Assembly (NCBI RefSeq): GCF_900215375.1
Contig: NZ_OBEF01000003.1
Location: 248,001 to 312,000 of the forward strand
Origin: Enterobacter sp. CC120223-11
GTDB taxonomy: Bacteria > Pseudomonadota > Gammaproteobacteria > Enterobacterales > Enterobacteriaceae
DNA: 64,000 nt
Direction of reading: 5' to 3'
Shown: positions 18,706-28,310 of the stretch, piece by piece
Numbering within the stretch: the stretch's first letter is position 1
How the letters are laid out: each line of letters opens with the position of its first letter
Notes under the pieces: model-generated
Told to the model about the DNA's origin: nothing
The model's database searches: none
What the model saw: the letters and a program-made list of their open reading frames with translations, nothing else
Made by a program: the position numbers and the translations under genes

Positions 18706-18833
18706 GCGGATTGTGCCGAAAAGCGCACGAATCGGCTGGAAAAATCATGGCCAGAGGTCCAGGCTTAGGGTTGCCTTAAATCAGGCTCAGGACATTCATG
18801 CTCGTTTTTACGGGCACTTACGGGAGTTATCAC

Positions 18834-19883
18834 ATGACTGATATTGCGCAGTTGCTTGGCAAAGACGCCGACAGCCTTTTACAGCATCGTTGTATGACCA
18901 TTCCGTCCGGGCAGCTTTACCTTCCCGGCCCCGACTATGTCGATCGCGTAATGATCGACAATAACCGTCCCCCTGCTGTGCTGCGTAACATGCAGACGTT
19001 GTACAACACCGGGCGTCTGGCAGGCACCGGCTATCTCTCTATTTTACCGGTAGACCAGGGCGTTGAGCACTCTGCGGGCGCATCGTTTGCTGCAAATCCG
19101 CTCTATTTCGACCCCAAAAACATCGTTGAACTGGCAATTGAGGCAGGCTGTAACTGTGTGGCCTCCACCTATGGCGTGCTGGCGAGCGTGTCGCGCCGCT
19201 ATGCGCACCGCATACCTTTCCTTGTGAAGCTCAATCACAACGAAACCCTGAGCTACCCGAACACCTTCGATCAGACCCTGTACGCCAGCGTAGAGCAGGC
19301 CTTTAACATGGGTGCCGTGGCCGTTGGGGCAACCATCTATTTCGGTTCTGAAGAGTCACGTCGTCAGATTGAGGAGATTTCAGCCGCCTTTGAACGCGCG
19401 CACGAACTGGGCATGGTGACCGTGCTGTGGGCCTATCTGCGAAATTCTGCCTTCAAGAAAGACGGCGTCGACTATCATGTTTCGGCGGATTTGACCGGGC
19501 AGGCCAACCACCTGGCGGCGACCATCGGGGCCGACATCGTGAAGCAAAAAATGGCCGAAAATAACGGCGGCTACAAGGCCGTCAACTTCGGTTACACCGA
19601 TGAACGCGTTTACAGCAAGCTGACCACCGATAACCCTATCGATCTGGTGCGTTACCAGCTGGCTAATTGCTATATGGGTCGTGCCGGGCTAATTAACTCG
19701 GGCGGCGCTGCCGGGGATAATGATCAGGCTGATGCGGTGCGCACGGCGGTTATTAATAAACGCGCGGGCGGCATGGGGCTTATTCTTGGCCGTAAAGCGT
19801 TTAAAAAATCCATGGCGGAAGGCGTGCAGTTAATTAACTCCGTACAGGATGTTTATCTCGATACCAAAGTGACCATTGCCTGA
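18834..19883 (+). CDS. fbaB: Class I fructose-bisphosphate aldolase FbaB (DhnA type)
   Basis: I place the start at the ATG at 18834, with GGGAG seven bases upstream, giving 349 residues (E. coli FbaB 350) starting [13 protein letters not shown] start at 18798 would add 12 foreign residues. FbaB cleaves fructose-1,6-bisphosphate to DHAP and glyceraldehyde-3-phosphate through a Schiff base. Conserved segments include [23 protein letters not shown] and the C-terminal [18 protein letters not shown]. The likely Schiff-base lysine lies in IVKQKMAE. It is divergent from yegT and ends in a strong terminator. In E. coli it is used mainly in gluconeogenic growth. Confidence 0.94.
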   Translation: MTDIAQLLGKDADSLLQHRCMTIPSGQLYLPGPDYVDRVMIDNNRPPAVLRNMQTLYNTGRLAGTGYLSILPVDQGVEHSAGASFAANPLYFDPKNIVELAIEAGCNCVASTYGVLASVSRRYAHRIPFLVKLNHNETLSYPNTFDQTLYASVEQAFNMGAVAVGATIYFGSEESRRQIEEISAAFERAHELGMVTVLWAYLRNSAFKKDGVDYHVSADLTGQANHLAATIGADIVKQKMAENNGGYKAVNFGYTDERVYSKLTTDNPIDLVRYQLANCYMGRAGLINSGGAAGDNDQADAVRTAVINKRAGGMGLILGRKAFKKSMAEGVQLINSVQDVYLDTKVTIA

Positions 19884-19887
19884 CAAA

Positions 19888-19913
19888 AAACCTCCCTCAT
19901 CAGAGGGAGGTTT
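19888..19913 (+). terminator. Strong rho-independent terminator after fbaB
   Basis: A perfect 11-bp stem AAACCTCCCTC/GAGGGAGGTTT with an ATCA loop starts five bases after the fbaB stop, and the stem ends in TTT. Confidence 0.9.
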
Positions 19914-20138
19914 ATCCATTTAGCACATCCTCGCCACATTAAAATGCGATTAATAAGTCGCCGATTCCTGGGGTCATCTCATTTTTCGTATCTTGATCAA
20001 TTTTAAGAAAAAAATAAACTACGCATATCTTGAGATGCTGTTTCGTTTAAAAACATAGGGATAGGGTTGCTGTTAAGAGGTTTTATCTTATTTAAGATCG
20101 CATTTTTGCTCATTTGAGAAAACAAAGGTTTTAATTAC

Positions 20139-20152
20139 CAGGAATATTCTTA
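20139..20152 (-). promoter_or_regulatory. RcsAB-box-like site upstream of the fimbrial operon
   Basis: The bottom strand reads TAAGAATATTCCTG, a 13 of 14 match to the RcsAB box TAAGAATATTCCTA. It lies 150 bases upstream of the major fimbrial gene in an AT-rich interval of 388 bases that also contains the fimbrial promoter. RcsB or RcsAB regulation of this operon is an inference. Confidence 0.55.
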
Positions 20153-20225
20153 AACTAGCAACCATCGTAGGGTTTTTCCTATGGTGCAACCAGACTCATC
20201 TGGCTACTTACTTCACGCAAATAAC

Positions 20226-20249
20226 TATTCCGCCTCAGGCGGAGGAATA
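20226..20249 (+). other. Hairpin in the leader of the fimbrial operon
   Basis: TATTCC-GCCTCAGGCGGA-GGAATA folds back with a GC core (CCGCC-TCA-GGCGG) and lies 53 bases before the start codon of the major subunit. It may stabilise or regulate the leader; there is no T-run, so it is not a clear terminator. Confidence 0.4.
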
Positions 20250-20301
20250 ACTGCGCTGCATTGTCAGGATGCCAGTGTATTTATTGATTAAGGAAGAAAA
20301 A

Positions 20302-20856
20302 ATGAAATTCAATACTTCTCACGCCAGCTCTCTTTTTGTTGCCGGCAGTATTGCACTGTTATTTGCGCAGGCTGCAAATGCGGATTCCGCAAATACCATT
20401 ACTTTCAAAGGTGAAGTGACCGAACAGACCTGTGAAGTCACCGTCAACGGCGTGAATGCCCGTCCGGTGATATTGCTGCCCTCCGTTGCCAAAAGTGAAC
20501 TGGCGACGGCCTCGTCCTCCGCTGGTCTGACGCCGTTCACCCTGGGTGTTACTGGCTGCACGGTCGATGAGGACGCACTGGATATTAAAACGGTCTTCGT
20601 GGCCAGCAACATGACCGAGCGCGGCAACATTGCCAACACCGGTACGGCGCAAAATGTGGAACTGCAACTGACCACCGATAATGCGGGCACCACGCCTGTC
20701 GATCTGCGCAACGCGGGTGGCGTAGCGGGCATTACCGTTGCGGCCGGTAGCACCAGCGGCGAACACGACTTTGCGGTGCAGTATTTCAGCCCGAACGGAG
20801 GCGCCACTGCAGGGACCGTAATGGGTACCGTTCAGTACGCCGTGTCCTACCTGTAA
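20302..20856 (+). CDS. Major fimbrial subunit (chaperone-usher type)
   Basis: I take the ATG at 20302, preceded by AAGGAAG, over an in-frame ATG at 20269 with no ribosome site. The 184-residue product has a signal peptide ending QAANA. The mature pilin has the family disulfide (TCEVTVNG and VTGCTVDED), beta-strand periodicity, and the penultimate-tyrosine C-terminal motif GTVQYAVSYL used for chaperone binding. The N-terminal extension ADSANTITFKGEV is the donor strand. It heads an operon with chaperone, usher, adhesin and second chaperone. The layout resembles Salmonella Stb fimbriae, but I cannot name the type with certainty. Confidence 0.9.
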   Translation: MKFNTSHASSLFVAGSIALLFAQAANADSANTITFKGEVTEQTCEVTVNGVNARPVILLPSVAKSELATASSSAGLTPFTLGVTGCTVDEDALDIKTVFVASNMTERGNIANTGTAQNVELQLTTDNAGTTPVDLRNAGGVAGITVAAGSTSGEHDFAVQYFSPNGGATAGTVMGTVQYAVSYL

Positions 20857-20870
20857 GTGAGTAAAGCGTG

Positions 20871-21584
20871 ATGAAAGGATTCGTTAAAGTGCTTGCGGGA
20901 ATGCTGCTGTGCGCCAGCGCGCAGGCGAGCGTTGTGATGACCGGCAGCCGGATCGTTTACCCGGCCGACAGCCGTGAAGTGAGCGTCCAGTTAACCAACC
21001 GCGATGATTTTCCGGGCGTGGTGCAGGTGTGGCTGGACGACGGCAATGCGCAGTCTGTTCCGCAAACGGCCAACGCGCCTTTCGTCACCACGCCGCCAGT
21101 CTTCCGGCTGGCGGCCCATGCAGGGCAGACCGTCCGCCTGCGCTATGTCGGCAAGCCAGTCGCGCAGGATCGGGAGTCACTATGGTGGTTCAACTTCATT
21201 CAGATCCCACCGACGGATAAAGCCACGCAGGCAGACAATCAGCTGCTGGTGCTGGTACGCAGCCGGGTGAAGGTATTCGTGCGCCCGAAAGGGCTGGTGG
21301 GGTCGCCGTTAGAAATGGCGGATACCAGCCGCGTCTGGCTGCAGGGCGGAGAACTGTTCCTGCGCAACAACAGCGGTTACTACCTGGCACTCTCCTCACT
21401 TGAAGTGAAAGGGGCCGGGAAGAACCAACGCATTCAGAGCGAAACGATAGCGCCCTGGACAACGGTGTCCTGGAAGGCTTCCGTGTCGCAGATTGGCGAA
21501 GCGAAAATGCGCTGGATCAACGACCAGGGCGCCACCCTGAACGGGCGTGTGGCGGTAGGGAATCAGGATAATGTCGGCCCGTAA
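20871..21584 (+). CDS. Periplasmic fimbrial chaperone (FimC/PapD family)
   Basis: I take the ATG at 20871, the second of two adjacent start codons (a GTG at 20868 precedes it), giving 237 residues. The signal peptide ends CASAQA. The PapD-like fold is indicated by GSRIVYPADSREVSVQLTN, the APFVTTPPVFRLAAHAGQTVRLRYVG block and the RESLWWFNFIQIPP block. It binds pilin subunits in the periplasm and delivers them to the usher. It lies 14 bases after the major subunit and overlaps the usher gene by 14 bases. Confidence 0.93.
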   Translation: MKGFVKVLAGMLLCASAQASVVMTGSRIVYPADSREVSVQLTNRDDFPGVVQVWLDDGNAQSVPQTANAPFVTTPPVFRLAAHAGQTVRLRYVGKPVAQDRESLWWFNFIQIPPTDKATQADNQLLVLVRSRVKVFVRPKGLVGSPLEMADTSRVWLQGGELFLRNNSGYYLALSSLEVKGAGKNQRIQSETIAPWTTVSWKASVSQIGEAKMRWINDQGATLNGRVAVGNQDNVGP

Positions 21585-24051
21585 TTTTCGCTGGTGGTGG
21601 CTGATTCTGCCCAGCGTTGCCCCGGCATCAGCCAGTGAATACACCTTTGATGAGAGCCTGCTGCTTGGCAGCGGGTATGAAAAAGGCCTGGCGCAGTTTA
21701 ATCAACAGGATGCCGTTGCGCCAGGAACATACAGCGTTGATGTCTGGCTGAACAGGCAGTACGTGGGCCGTGATGACGTGCTGTTTCGACAGAACGATGA
21801 GGGCCGCATCGTGCCTTGTCTGCCGGTCAAATTCTGGGATGAGCAGGGCGTGGCATCGGCACAGGAAAGTGAGCCAGAGGCCTGCCTGGCACCGGACGCC
21901 CGCATCAGCGGCGGTCAGTGGGATTTCGATCAGGGCCTGCTGCGCCTGAATCTGAGCGTGCCCCAGGCGGCGCTGAAAAGAACGCCGCAGGATTACGTGC
22001 CGCCTTCGCAGTGGCAGAGCGGCGAGAGCGTGCTGTTCAGCAACTACAACCTGCACGTGTATCACAATAAAAACGGCGGTCGTCAGAGCGACTACGGCTG
22101 GCTCGGGCTGAACAGTGGCTTCAATATCGGCAGCTGGCAGTTCCGCCAGCAGTCCTCTGCCAGCTGGCGGCGCGATGACTATCGCGAAACTCAGCGCTGG
22201 GACGCGCTGCAAACCTGGGTTCAGCACCCGATCGCAAAGCTCGAAAGTGTGCTGACGGCAGGCGAAAGCTACACGCCCGGCAGCCTGCTTGGCAGCATGG
22301 CGTTTACCGGCATCAAGCTGGAAACGGACCAGCGGATGTGGCCGCAGTCACGGCGGGGTTATGCGCCGGAAGTGCGAGGCACGGCTTCAACGCCGTCGCG
22401 TGTGGTGGTCAAACAGAATGGCCGCACCCTGTACGAAACCAGCGTCCCGCAAGGCCCTTTTCTGCTCGACGATTTGCCAAACACCGCGTGGGATGGCGAT
22501 TTGCAGGTGGAAATCACCGGTGCGGACGGCAAGAAAAGCGGCTACACCGTGCCGTACGCCAGCGTGCCTTTATCGCTGCGTCCGGGCGTCTGGCGCTATG
22601 GCCTGGTCGCCGGGAAAACCCGCGATTACAGCGCCGCTGACAGCCTGTTTACGGATTTCACCCTTGAACGAGGGATGACGAATTTACTCACCGCCAATGG
22701 CGCGATGCGCGTGGGCGAAGATTATCAGGCGCTGCTGATGGGCGGCGTGCTGGCGACAACGCTTGGCGCTTTTGGTGTCGACGTGACAGGGTCGCGGGCA
22801 AAAATTCGCTCGCAAACCCTGAGCGGCTGGCGACTTCAGACCAACTGGAGCAAGACCTTTGCCCCTCTCGGCACCCACGTGGCGCTGGCGGGCTATCGCT
22901 ATTCGACTGAGGGCTACCGCGACTATGCCGACGTGCTCGGCGAGCGAAGTATGGAAGGGCGTGACGAGCAGTGGCGTTCGGACACTTTGCGCCAGCGTAA
23001 CCAGTTCACCGCCACCGTCAATCAGACCCTTGGCGGCTACGGCAACCTGTGGCTCTCCGGGTCGATGATGGATTACTACGGCAACCGCGGAAACAGCTCA
23101 CAGCTGCAGGCCGGGTACAGCACGAGCGTCGGACGCGTCTCTCTGGGTTTCTCCTTCAGCCGTCAGGAAATCTGGATGCGCAGCGGCAGCGGCGCGCAGG
23201 GGCAAAAAGAGAATGTGGCGACGCTGACGCTCTCCGTTCCGCTGAGCTTTGGCGATCGGGAACATACGCTGGCGCTATCCGCAAGCCATGCGCAGCAAGC
23301 CGGAAGCAACACGCAGGTGGCGCTTTCAGGCGCGCTTGATCAGGATGAGACGCTCAACTATGCGCTTTCCACCGGCTGGCAACAGGGGCAGGAGGGCAAC
23401 AGCGACGTGACGGACTGGAGCGGCTCGCTGCAAAAAAGTACCTCGTTCGGCACGCTGAACGGCAGCATTTCACAGTCGCAGAGCTACCAGCAGTGGACAG
23501 CAGGTGTGCGCGGGGCCGTGGTCGTCCACCGTCATGGCGTTGTGGCTGGCCCGTGGGTGGGTGACACCTTTGCCCTGGTGGAAGCGCCAGGTGCGAAGGG
23601 AGCCCGAGTCGGCGGCGGGCAGGGTGCAAGGGTAAACGGCAGCGGCTATGCGCTGGTGCCTTCGCTCACGCCATACCGCTACAACAGCGTGACGCTCGAC
23701 GGCAGTGAAATGGATAGCCACGCAGAGCTTCAGGAAAGCCAGCGGCGCATCGCGCCAATGGCCGGGGCAGCAGTCAAACTGCGTTTCGCCACGCTGGCGG
23801 GATACCCGCTGTTAATCACCGTGCAGAGCGACGCTGCGCTGCCGGTGGGCGCAAACGTGACTGACGATCGCGGGCGTGTGGTTGGCATGGTGGCTCAGGG
23901 CAATCAGGTTTATGTCCGCGTGGAAGGCGGGCAGGGCCAGCTGGCACTGGAAGGCAGCGATTGCGTGCTGCCGTGGCGGCTCACCCCGCAACAGCGGACG
24001 GAGCCGCTCATTGCATTAACTCAGGCCTGCATGGCGAAGGGAAGTTTATGA
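21571..24051 (+). CDS. Fimbrial outer-membrane usher
   Basis: The protein has 826 residues, typical of the FimD/PapC family. A signal peptide ends near ASAS; the N-terminal periplasmic domain begins EYTFDESLLLGSG and continues GTYSVDVWLNRQYVG. The 24-strand barrel, with a plug after FITGIKLETDQRMWP-type sequence (here FTGIKLETDQRMWPQSRRGYAPEVRG), and the C-terminal domains with GDDFVLPWRLTP-like sequence (GSDCVLPWRLTP) are all visible. The usher exports and polymerises subunits across the outer membrane. It overlaps both neighbours. Confidence 0.94.
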   Translation: MSARNFRWWWLILPSVAPASASEYTFDESLLLGSGYEKGLAQFNQQDAVAPGTYSVDVWLNRQYVGRDDVLFRQNDEGRIVPCLPVKFWDEQGVASAQESEPEACLAPDARISGGQWDFDQGLLRLNLSVPQAALKRTPQDYVPPSQWQSGESVLFSNYNLHVYHNKNGGRQSDYGWLGLNSGFNIGSWQFRQQSSASWRRDDYRETQRWDALQTWVQHPIAKLESVLTAGESYTPGSLLGSMAFTGIKLETDQRMWPQSRRGYAPEVRGTASTPSRVVVKQNGRTLYETSVPQGPFLLDDLPNTAWDGDLQVEITGADGKKSGYTVPYASVPLSLRPGVWRYGLVAGKTRDYSAADSLFTDFTLERGMTNLLTANGAMRVGEDYQALLMGGVLATTLGAFGVDVTGSRAKIRSQTLSGWRLQTNWSKTFAPLGTHVALAGYRYSTEGYRDYADVLGERSMEGRDEQWRSDTLRQRNQFTATVNQTLGGYGNLWLSGSMMDYYGNRGNSSQLQAGYSTSVGRVSLGFSFSRQEIWMRSGSGAQGQKENVATLTLSVPLSFGDREHTLALSASHAQQAGSNTQVALSGALDQDETLNYALSTGWQQGQEGNSDVTDWSGSLQKSTSFGTLNGSISQSQSYQQWTAGVRGAVVVHRHGVVAGPWVGDTFALVEAPGAKGARVGGGQGARVNGSGYALVPSLTPYRYNSVTLDGSEMDSHAELQESQRRIAPMAGAAVKLRFATLAGYPLLITVQSDAALPVGANVTDDRGRVVGMVAQGNQVYVRVEGGQGQLALEGSDCVLPWRLTPQQRTEPLIALTQACMAKGSL

Positions 24052-25391
24052 AAAAATTACTGATCCTGCTGGCTCTGGGCCCCTCTATGGCACAGGCGGC
24101 ATGTGAATACATTGTTTATCCGTATAAAAGCGGAAGCAACAGCGCCCAGGGCTCGCACCGCCTGAGCGCGGAGAGTGACGGCATTGCCAATGACTGGCGA
24201 TCTGGCGGCGGCAACGACGCATGGAACGGCGTGCTGCCAGGTCTGAGTAAATCCATCGACGTGACGAGCAATGTCAGCTTCCAGCCTGCGGGCACGATGC
24301 TGACGTCCAGCGGCGGGATCCCATTCACGACGTACGCACACAAGGGCGGCGGGTACGATCCTGAGCAGGTGTTCTTCCGCTGTACGCCGGATACCGCCGG
24401 GCAACTCTATGAGGCCTGGTCGATGAACGGCGATGACTACTACGCGGGCTTGTATCAGGTTTCCGATGTGCCGGGCGCTTATGCGACAGTGATAAAAAAT
24501 GTGGCGCTGCGTCTGACGCACGACGCTTCCGGCAGCGTTTTTACCGACAGCTGGCAGCAGCGCCCGCTGGAGAATCTTGACGTTGATACCAACGGTAACT
24601 TCCTGATCAAGGCCAAGAACTTTTCAACCATCAGCGTGGAGCTGATTAAAACCCTGGATATCAGCTATTTCGTCAATCAGGCGCAGTCGGCCACGTTTAA
24701 CAGCTACGTGAACCCGAACGCTTACGTGGTATTCCGCGGGCCAGGCACCTCATCCTGGAACATCAAAGTGGGCCAGCCGCACCGCGGCGGCAACTGGGCG
24801 GGGTGGGCCAACGACTGGCCGTCCGTGATAAGCCTCTACAACAATGGGATCACGGTGAAGCGCGGGGCGATGTGTCAGGTAACGGATTTTACGCCGGTTG
24901 TGCATTTACCGCCGATTTCCGTGGCCCAGTTGAAACGTGGCGAGTACTCCTCCGCGCCGTTCCGGATTGGCTTTGCCTGTGAGTCGACGGTGGTTTCGGG
25001 CGTAGCAGCCGGGAAAGGTAATGTGGCGATGGGGCTGCTGGCACCCGATAGCAGCATCAACAGTGCCTGGGGCTTTGGTTTGATTGGGCCGAAAACGGTG
25101 ACATGGCTGCTGGACACGCAATACGGCGCGGTCGGACATGCCAGAGGCGTGGGCGTGCAGGTTTATCGCGGCGGAAGCCTGATAAGCTTTATGGCCGCAT
25201 CCAACGCCGGAACCGGGACGGACGGCGGCTGGATGCCGGTCACAGGCAGCAGTACGCAGCAAAACGGCAGCCAGAACGGGATTAATTATTACACGGAAGC
25301 CTTTGAAGCCCGGCTGGCGAGCTTCGGGGCGGACACCATAACGGCAGGGAGTTACCAGTCGCATGTGCAAGTTTTACTCCGTATTCAGTAG
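24048..25391 (+). CDS. Fimbrial tip adhesin/minor subunit, two-domain type
   Basis: The start at 24048 overlaps the usher stop (ATGA) and gives a clean signal peptide MKKLLILLALGPSMAQA. The 447-residue size, more than twice that of a pilin, fits an N-terminal receptor-binding domain followed by a C-terminal pilin domain. The N-terminal half is rich in Gly, Ser and aromatics and opens with a Cys (ACEYIVYPYK). The C-terminal half has pilin-like strands with Cys pairs (GAMCQVTDF and FACEST) and ends in a donor-strand motif SYQSHVQVLLRIQ. The receptor is unknown. It overlaps the second chaperone by 29 bases. Confidence 0.85.
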   Translation: MKKLLILLALGPSMAQAACEYIVYPYKSGSNSAQGSHRLSAESDGIANDWRSGGGNDAWNGVLPGLSKSIDVTSNVSFQPAGTMLTSSGGIPFTTYAHKGGGYDPEQVFFRCTPDTAGQLYEAWSMNGDDYYAGLYQVSDVPGAYATVIKNVALRLTHDASGSVFTDSWQQRPLENLDVDTNGNFLIKAKNFSTISVELIKTLDISYFVNQAQSATFNSYVNPNAYVVFRGPGTSSWNIKVGQPHRGGNWAGWANDWPSVISLYNNGITVKRGAMCQVTDFTPVVHLPPISVAQLKRGEYSSAPFRIGFACESTVVSGVAAGKGNVAMGLLAPDSSINSAWGFGLIGPKTVTWLLDTQYGAVGHARGVGVQVYRGGSLISFMAASNAGTGTDGGWMPVTGSSTQQNGSQNGINYYTEAFEARLASFGADTITAGSYQSHVQVLLRIQ

Positions 25392-26055
25392 CCTGTGGCT
25401 GTTGGCGCTCAGCGCGCAGGCGGCGGTGAACATCAGCACCACGCGGGTGATTTTCAACCATGGAGAATCACAGCGGACGGTGACACTGGTGAACGACGGG
25501 AGTTATCCGGTGGTGCTTCAGAGCTGGGTGGACGATGGCGATCCGCTGAAGGGGCCCTCTCAGGCGAGTGCGCCTTTTGTTGTACTGCCCCCGGTACTGA
25601 AGATTTTGCCCGGCGAACAGCGTGAGCTGAGGATCATGACCAGCGGCAAGGGGCTGGCAACCGATCGTGAGTCGTTGTACTGGCTGAACGTCTATCAAAT
25701 CCCGCCAGAGATGAAAGAGGCTCCTGCTGGTGAAAAAATGCGTCTTGCGCTCAGAAATCAGCTGAAAGTCCTATGGCGACCGAAAAACACAGGTGTCTTG
25801 ACTGAAAAATCCATCAATCTTCTGCGCTTTCGCTATGGTGATGGAGCTATTTATGCCATAAATGATAGTTCATGGAATATAACTCTGGGTGATGTTTCTT
25901 TGGGAGAGTATTCCACAAGTGGAATAGTACTTTCACCGCACTCGCAGAGTGTGATTTTGAATTCGGCCCCTCCTGCTGTTCGACAGAATAAGATAAACTT
26001 TAGCGTGATTAACGATGAAGGAAATCGTTGGGGTTTTTCGGCTGAAATCAATTAA
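25363..26055 (+). CDS. Second periplasmic fimbrial chaperone
   Basis: The protein has 230 residues and begins inside the adhesin gene. The signal peptide ends ALSAQA. PapD-family blocks are clear: TTRVIFNHGESQRTVTLVN, APFVVLPPVLKILPGEQRELRIM and RESLYWLNVYQIPP. It probably handles the tip adhesin, as extra chaperones do in similar operons. The first ~430 bases are GC-rich like the rest of the operon, but from about 25790 the sequence turns clearly AT-rich, so the 3' part may have a different origin. Confidence 0.9.
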   Translation: MCKFYSVFSSLWLLALSAQAAVNISTTRVIFNHGESQRTVTLVNDGSYPVVLQSWVDDGDPLKGPSQASAPFVVLPPVLKILPGEQRELRIMTSGKGLATDRESLYWLNVYQIPPEMKEAPAGEKMRLALRNQLKVLWRPKNTGVLTEKSINLLRFRYGDGAIYAINDSSWNITLGDVSLGEYSTSGIVLSPHSQSVILNSAPPAVRQNKINFSVINDEGNRWGFSAEIN

Positions 26056-26109
26056 CACTAAAGCGTTAACTTCAGCTAAATTGACAAAAATCCACATTCA
26101 GGGATCAAG

Positions 26110-26883
26110 ATGGCAAAAGTCTTTTTGCTCGGGGGCCTCATTGTCTTCTCCCCTGAGCGTAACGTGTTACACGCCAAATCAAATGAGGCAAAGCGCTTAT
26201 CGCTCAGCAACCCGGCAAGTCGTTGTTTATTGTTATTAATTCAGCGGCAGGGCCAGGTCATTGAGCGGGATTATTTCTTTCAGCACGTCTGGATAAATAA
26301 TGGCGCGCAGGTCACGAACAATACTTTTTATCAGAATATTTCCTTGCTGCGCCGGGCGTTTAAAGAGTTTGGCCTCAACGAGGAGCTGATCGTCACTGTG
26401 CCGAAGGTCGGTATCCGCCTGGAGTCGCAGCTGGAGGTTGTCGAACAGGAAGCTCAGGAAGTGGAAGAATCTCTTCCTGAGCCACCGTCACATCCCGCGA
26501 CTACGCCGGAAAAACAAATCTTCACCAGGTCATACAGAAGGACGCTTGTCTGGCTGTTGGCGGGTATTGCCTGCTGTTTGCTTGCCTTCGCGCTAACCTG
26601 GGAGGCACAGTTTGACACCCGTATGAGTCAGTTTGAGCCACTGGCAGTAAGTAAGGGTTGCCACTGGTACGCCAACCAGGACGTGCTGGATTTTAACCTA
26701 CATCATCAATTTATTAAGGCCTGGGCCCTTGATTGTAAAAGCTATCCCTGGATCTATCTGACTGTGTATCCCAATTTTCCGCGTATCTCTGCATTGACCT
26801 GCCGACAGCAATATAGCCGCTGGCGTGATAATGAGTGTGTCACGCATTATTATTTCCCGGAGCCAAGACATGTGGGCGCGTAA
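26110..26883 (+). CDS. CadC/ToxR/MarT-like membrane-bound transcription regulator
   Basis: The protein has 257 residues. Residues 1-105 form an OmpR-type winged helix (LSNPASRCLLLLIQRQGQVI, HVWINNGAQVTNNTFYQNIS, LIVTVPKVGIRLE). An acidic-proline linker follows. One transmembrane helix is at about 143-165 (LVWLLAGIACCLLAFALTW), and a ~90-residue periplasmic part holds four cysteines. This is the architecture of CadC, ToxR and Salmonella MarT, which sense the envelope and bind DNA from the membrane. It lies 54 bases after the fimbrial operon on the same strand, so it may control it. The stop overlaps the FidL-like gene. Confidence 0.85.
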   Translation: MAKVFLLGGLIVFSPERNVLHAKSNEAKRLSLSNPASRCLLLLIQRQGQVIERDYFFQHVWINNGAQVTNNTFYQNISLLRRAFKEFGLNEELIVTVPKVGIRLESQLEVVEQEAQEVEESLPEPPSHPATTPEKQIFTRSYRRTLVWLLAGIACCLLAFALTWEAQFDTRMSQFEPLAVSKGCHWYANQDVLDFNLHHQFIKAWALDCKSYPWIYLTVYPNFPRISALTCRQQYSRWRDNECVTHYYFPEPRHVGA

Positions 26884-27340
26884 TATAAAATGGATTGTGG
26901 CGATCGGCATTGCCATCGGGCTGACGATTGCCGTGACAGTTACGGTGCAATACTGGCAGCGCTCACATTTTGACTGCACCGGGGAATTACTGATGGAGTA
27001 TCCGGATATCCGTGGTGATATTTCCGTACGCTATGTCTTTAACGGCTCCCGTGGGGTGGCTATTTTACGTGGGCAAATTACGGACAATAAGGGAGCAACC
27101 CTTGTTGTTAATCAAAATGCCTGGTTTACCTTCACCCGTAAAGCCAATGACTATTTTCTGCTGTCGGATAATGTCGCCTCCAGTGGGGGAGAGACGACCA
27201 TTGATCCGCTACTGACCAGGACGCTGCCTGACTTTTACCTTAAGCCGAATCTGCCGTTCTATTTCAGTATCATAAGGCTCAACAGCAGCACCTGGCAGTT
27301 CTACACCAGCCGTTCACCGTCGGTGTTTTGCCGCCGCTAG
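26870..27340 (+). CDS. FidL-like inner-membrane protein
   Basis: I take the ATG at 26870 ([13 protein letters not shown]), overlapping the regulator by 14 bases, giving 156 residues. One N-terminal transmembrane helix ([21 protein letters not shown]) is followed by a periplasmic domain with Cys near residue 40 and near the C-terminus (SVFCRR). Small FidL-type proteins lie directly after MarT/CadC-like regulators and are thought to act as their periplasmic partners, as ToxS does for ToxR; that role is inferred from the pairing. It overlaps the convergent yegS by 4 bases. Confidence 0.75.
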   Translation: MWARNIKWIVAIGIAIGLTIAVTVTVQYWQRSHFDCTGELLMEYPDIRGDISVRYVFNGSRGVAILRGQITDNKGATLVVNQNAWFTFTRKANDYFLLSDNVASSGGETTIDPLLTRTLPDFYLKPNLPFYFSIIRLNSSTWQFYTSRSPSVFCRR

Positions 27341-28236
27341 CGCAGCAGTGGACAGCCCGGCGGCAGGCGGCAGCGCAAGGCATTGGGCAGAATTTCAATG
27401 CGGAATTCACGCCCGGTTTGCGGTTCGCCGTCGAGGTTAAAGGTAATGTCGTGAGGGGCGGAAATTTCAAACCACGAAGACACACCGTCAATCAGGTTTG
27501 GACTCTCCTGCGGGCTGGAAAGGGTGCTGAGCAGGGCCGGAAGCAACTCTTCGCCTGTAAAGATGCGCAGATGTAGCAGACCATCGTTGATCAGCGCCTC
27601 CGGGCAAAGCTGTTGCCCGCCACCCGCCTGACGCCCGTTGCCAATGCCAATCACCAGCGCATCGCCCTGCCAGTGGAAGCCTTCGCCACGAATTTCACAG
27701 CGGTCGGCTTTCAGGGTATCGGGACGCATCAGGCCATGAATCAGATAGGAGACGCCACCCAAGGCTGCCTTAAGCTTCTCCGGCGTTTCGCTGGTAATGC
27801 GGGTTCCAAAACCGCCCGTCGCCATATTGATAAAGCAGGTTTTCTCGTTCACCTGAGCGATATCGATAGCGGTATCGTTACCCGCCATCGCGAGCTTCAG
27901 CGCTTTATCAAGTTCGTCGGGCACGCCAACGCTTGTGGCAAAATCATTAGCGGTGCCGAGCGGTAAAAGACCGAGTGCCGGAGTGTGCGGATGCTTGCAG
28001 TGAATAAGCGCTGTCGCAACTTCATTGATGGTGCCGTCGCCGCCGCCAGCAATAACCGTTGCAACGCCTAACTCACAGGCTTCATCCAGATAGCGCGCTG
28101 CATCGCCTTTTTCCCAGGTGACTCGCACGTGGATCTCTACGCCCTGGTCGCGTAACTGGTTAATGGCTTCGCGCAGTTCCGGATTGCCGGCGCTTTTGCC
28201 GTTGAGGATCAGCAGGCCTGGTGGGAAGTCGGTCAT
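27337..28236 (-). CDS. yegS: Lipid kinase YegS
   Basis: I choose the ATG at 28236 over one at 28248. It has a GGA stretch upstream and gives 299 residues, exactly the E. coli length. The diacylglycerol kinase catalytic domain is shown by [18 protein letters not shown] and [12 protein letters not shown]. YegS phosphorylates lipids, with phosphatidylglycerol reported for E. coli, at the inner face of the membrane. In E. coli it lies beside a P2 remnant holding ogrK, which matches the prophage remnant next to it here. Confidence 0.94.
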   Translation of the reverse strand: MTDFPPGLLILNGKSAGNPELREAINQLRDQGVEIHVRVTWEKGDAARYLDEACELGVATVIAGGGDGTINEVATALIHCKHPHTPALGLLPLGTANDFATSVGVPDELDKALKLAMAGNDTAIDIAQVNEKTCFINMATGGFGTRITSETPEKLKAALGGVSYLIHGLMRPDTLKADRCEIRGEGFHWQGDALVIGIGNGRQAGGGQQLCPEALINDGLLHLRIFTGEELLPALLSTLSSPQESPNLIDGVSSWFEISAPHDITFNLDGEPQTGREFRIEILPNALRCRLPPGCPLLR

Positions 28237-28310
28237 CTTTTTATCCATCTATTCAACATGATAAAAAGTGTAACCCATGAAACAGGGATGTGCCTGGGGA
28301 ATAGGCTGAA

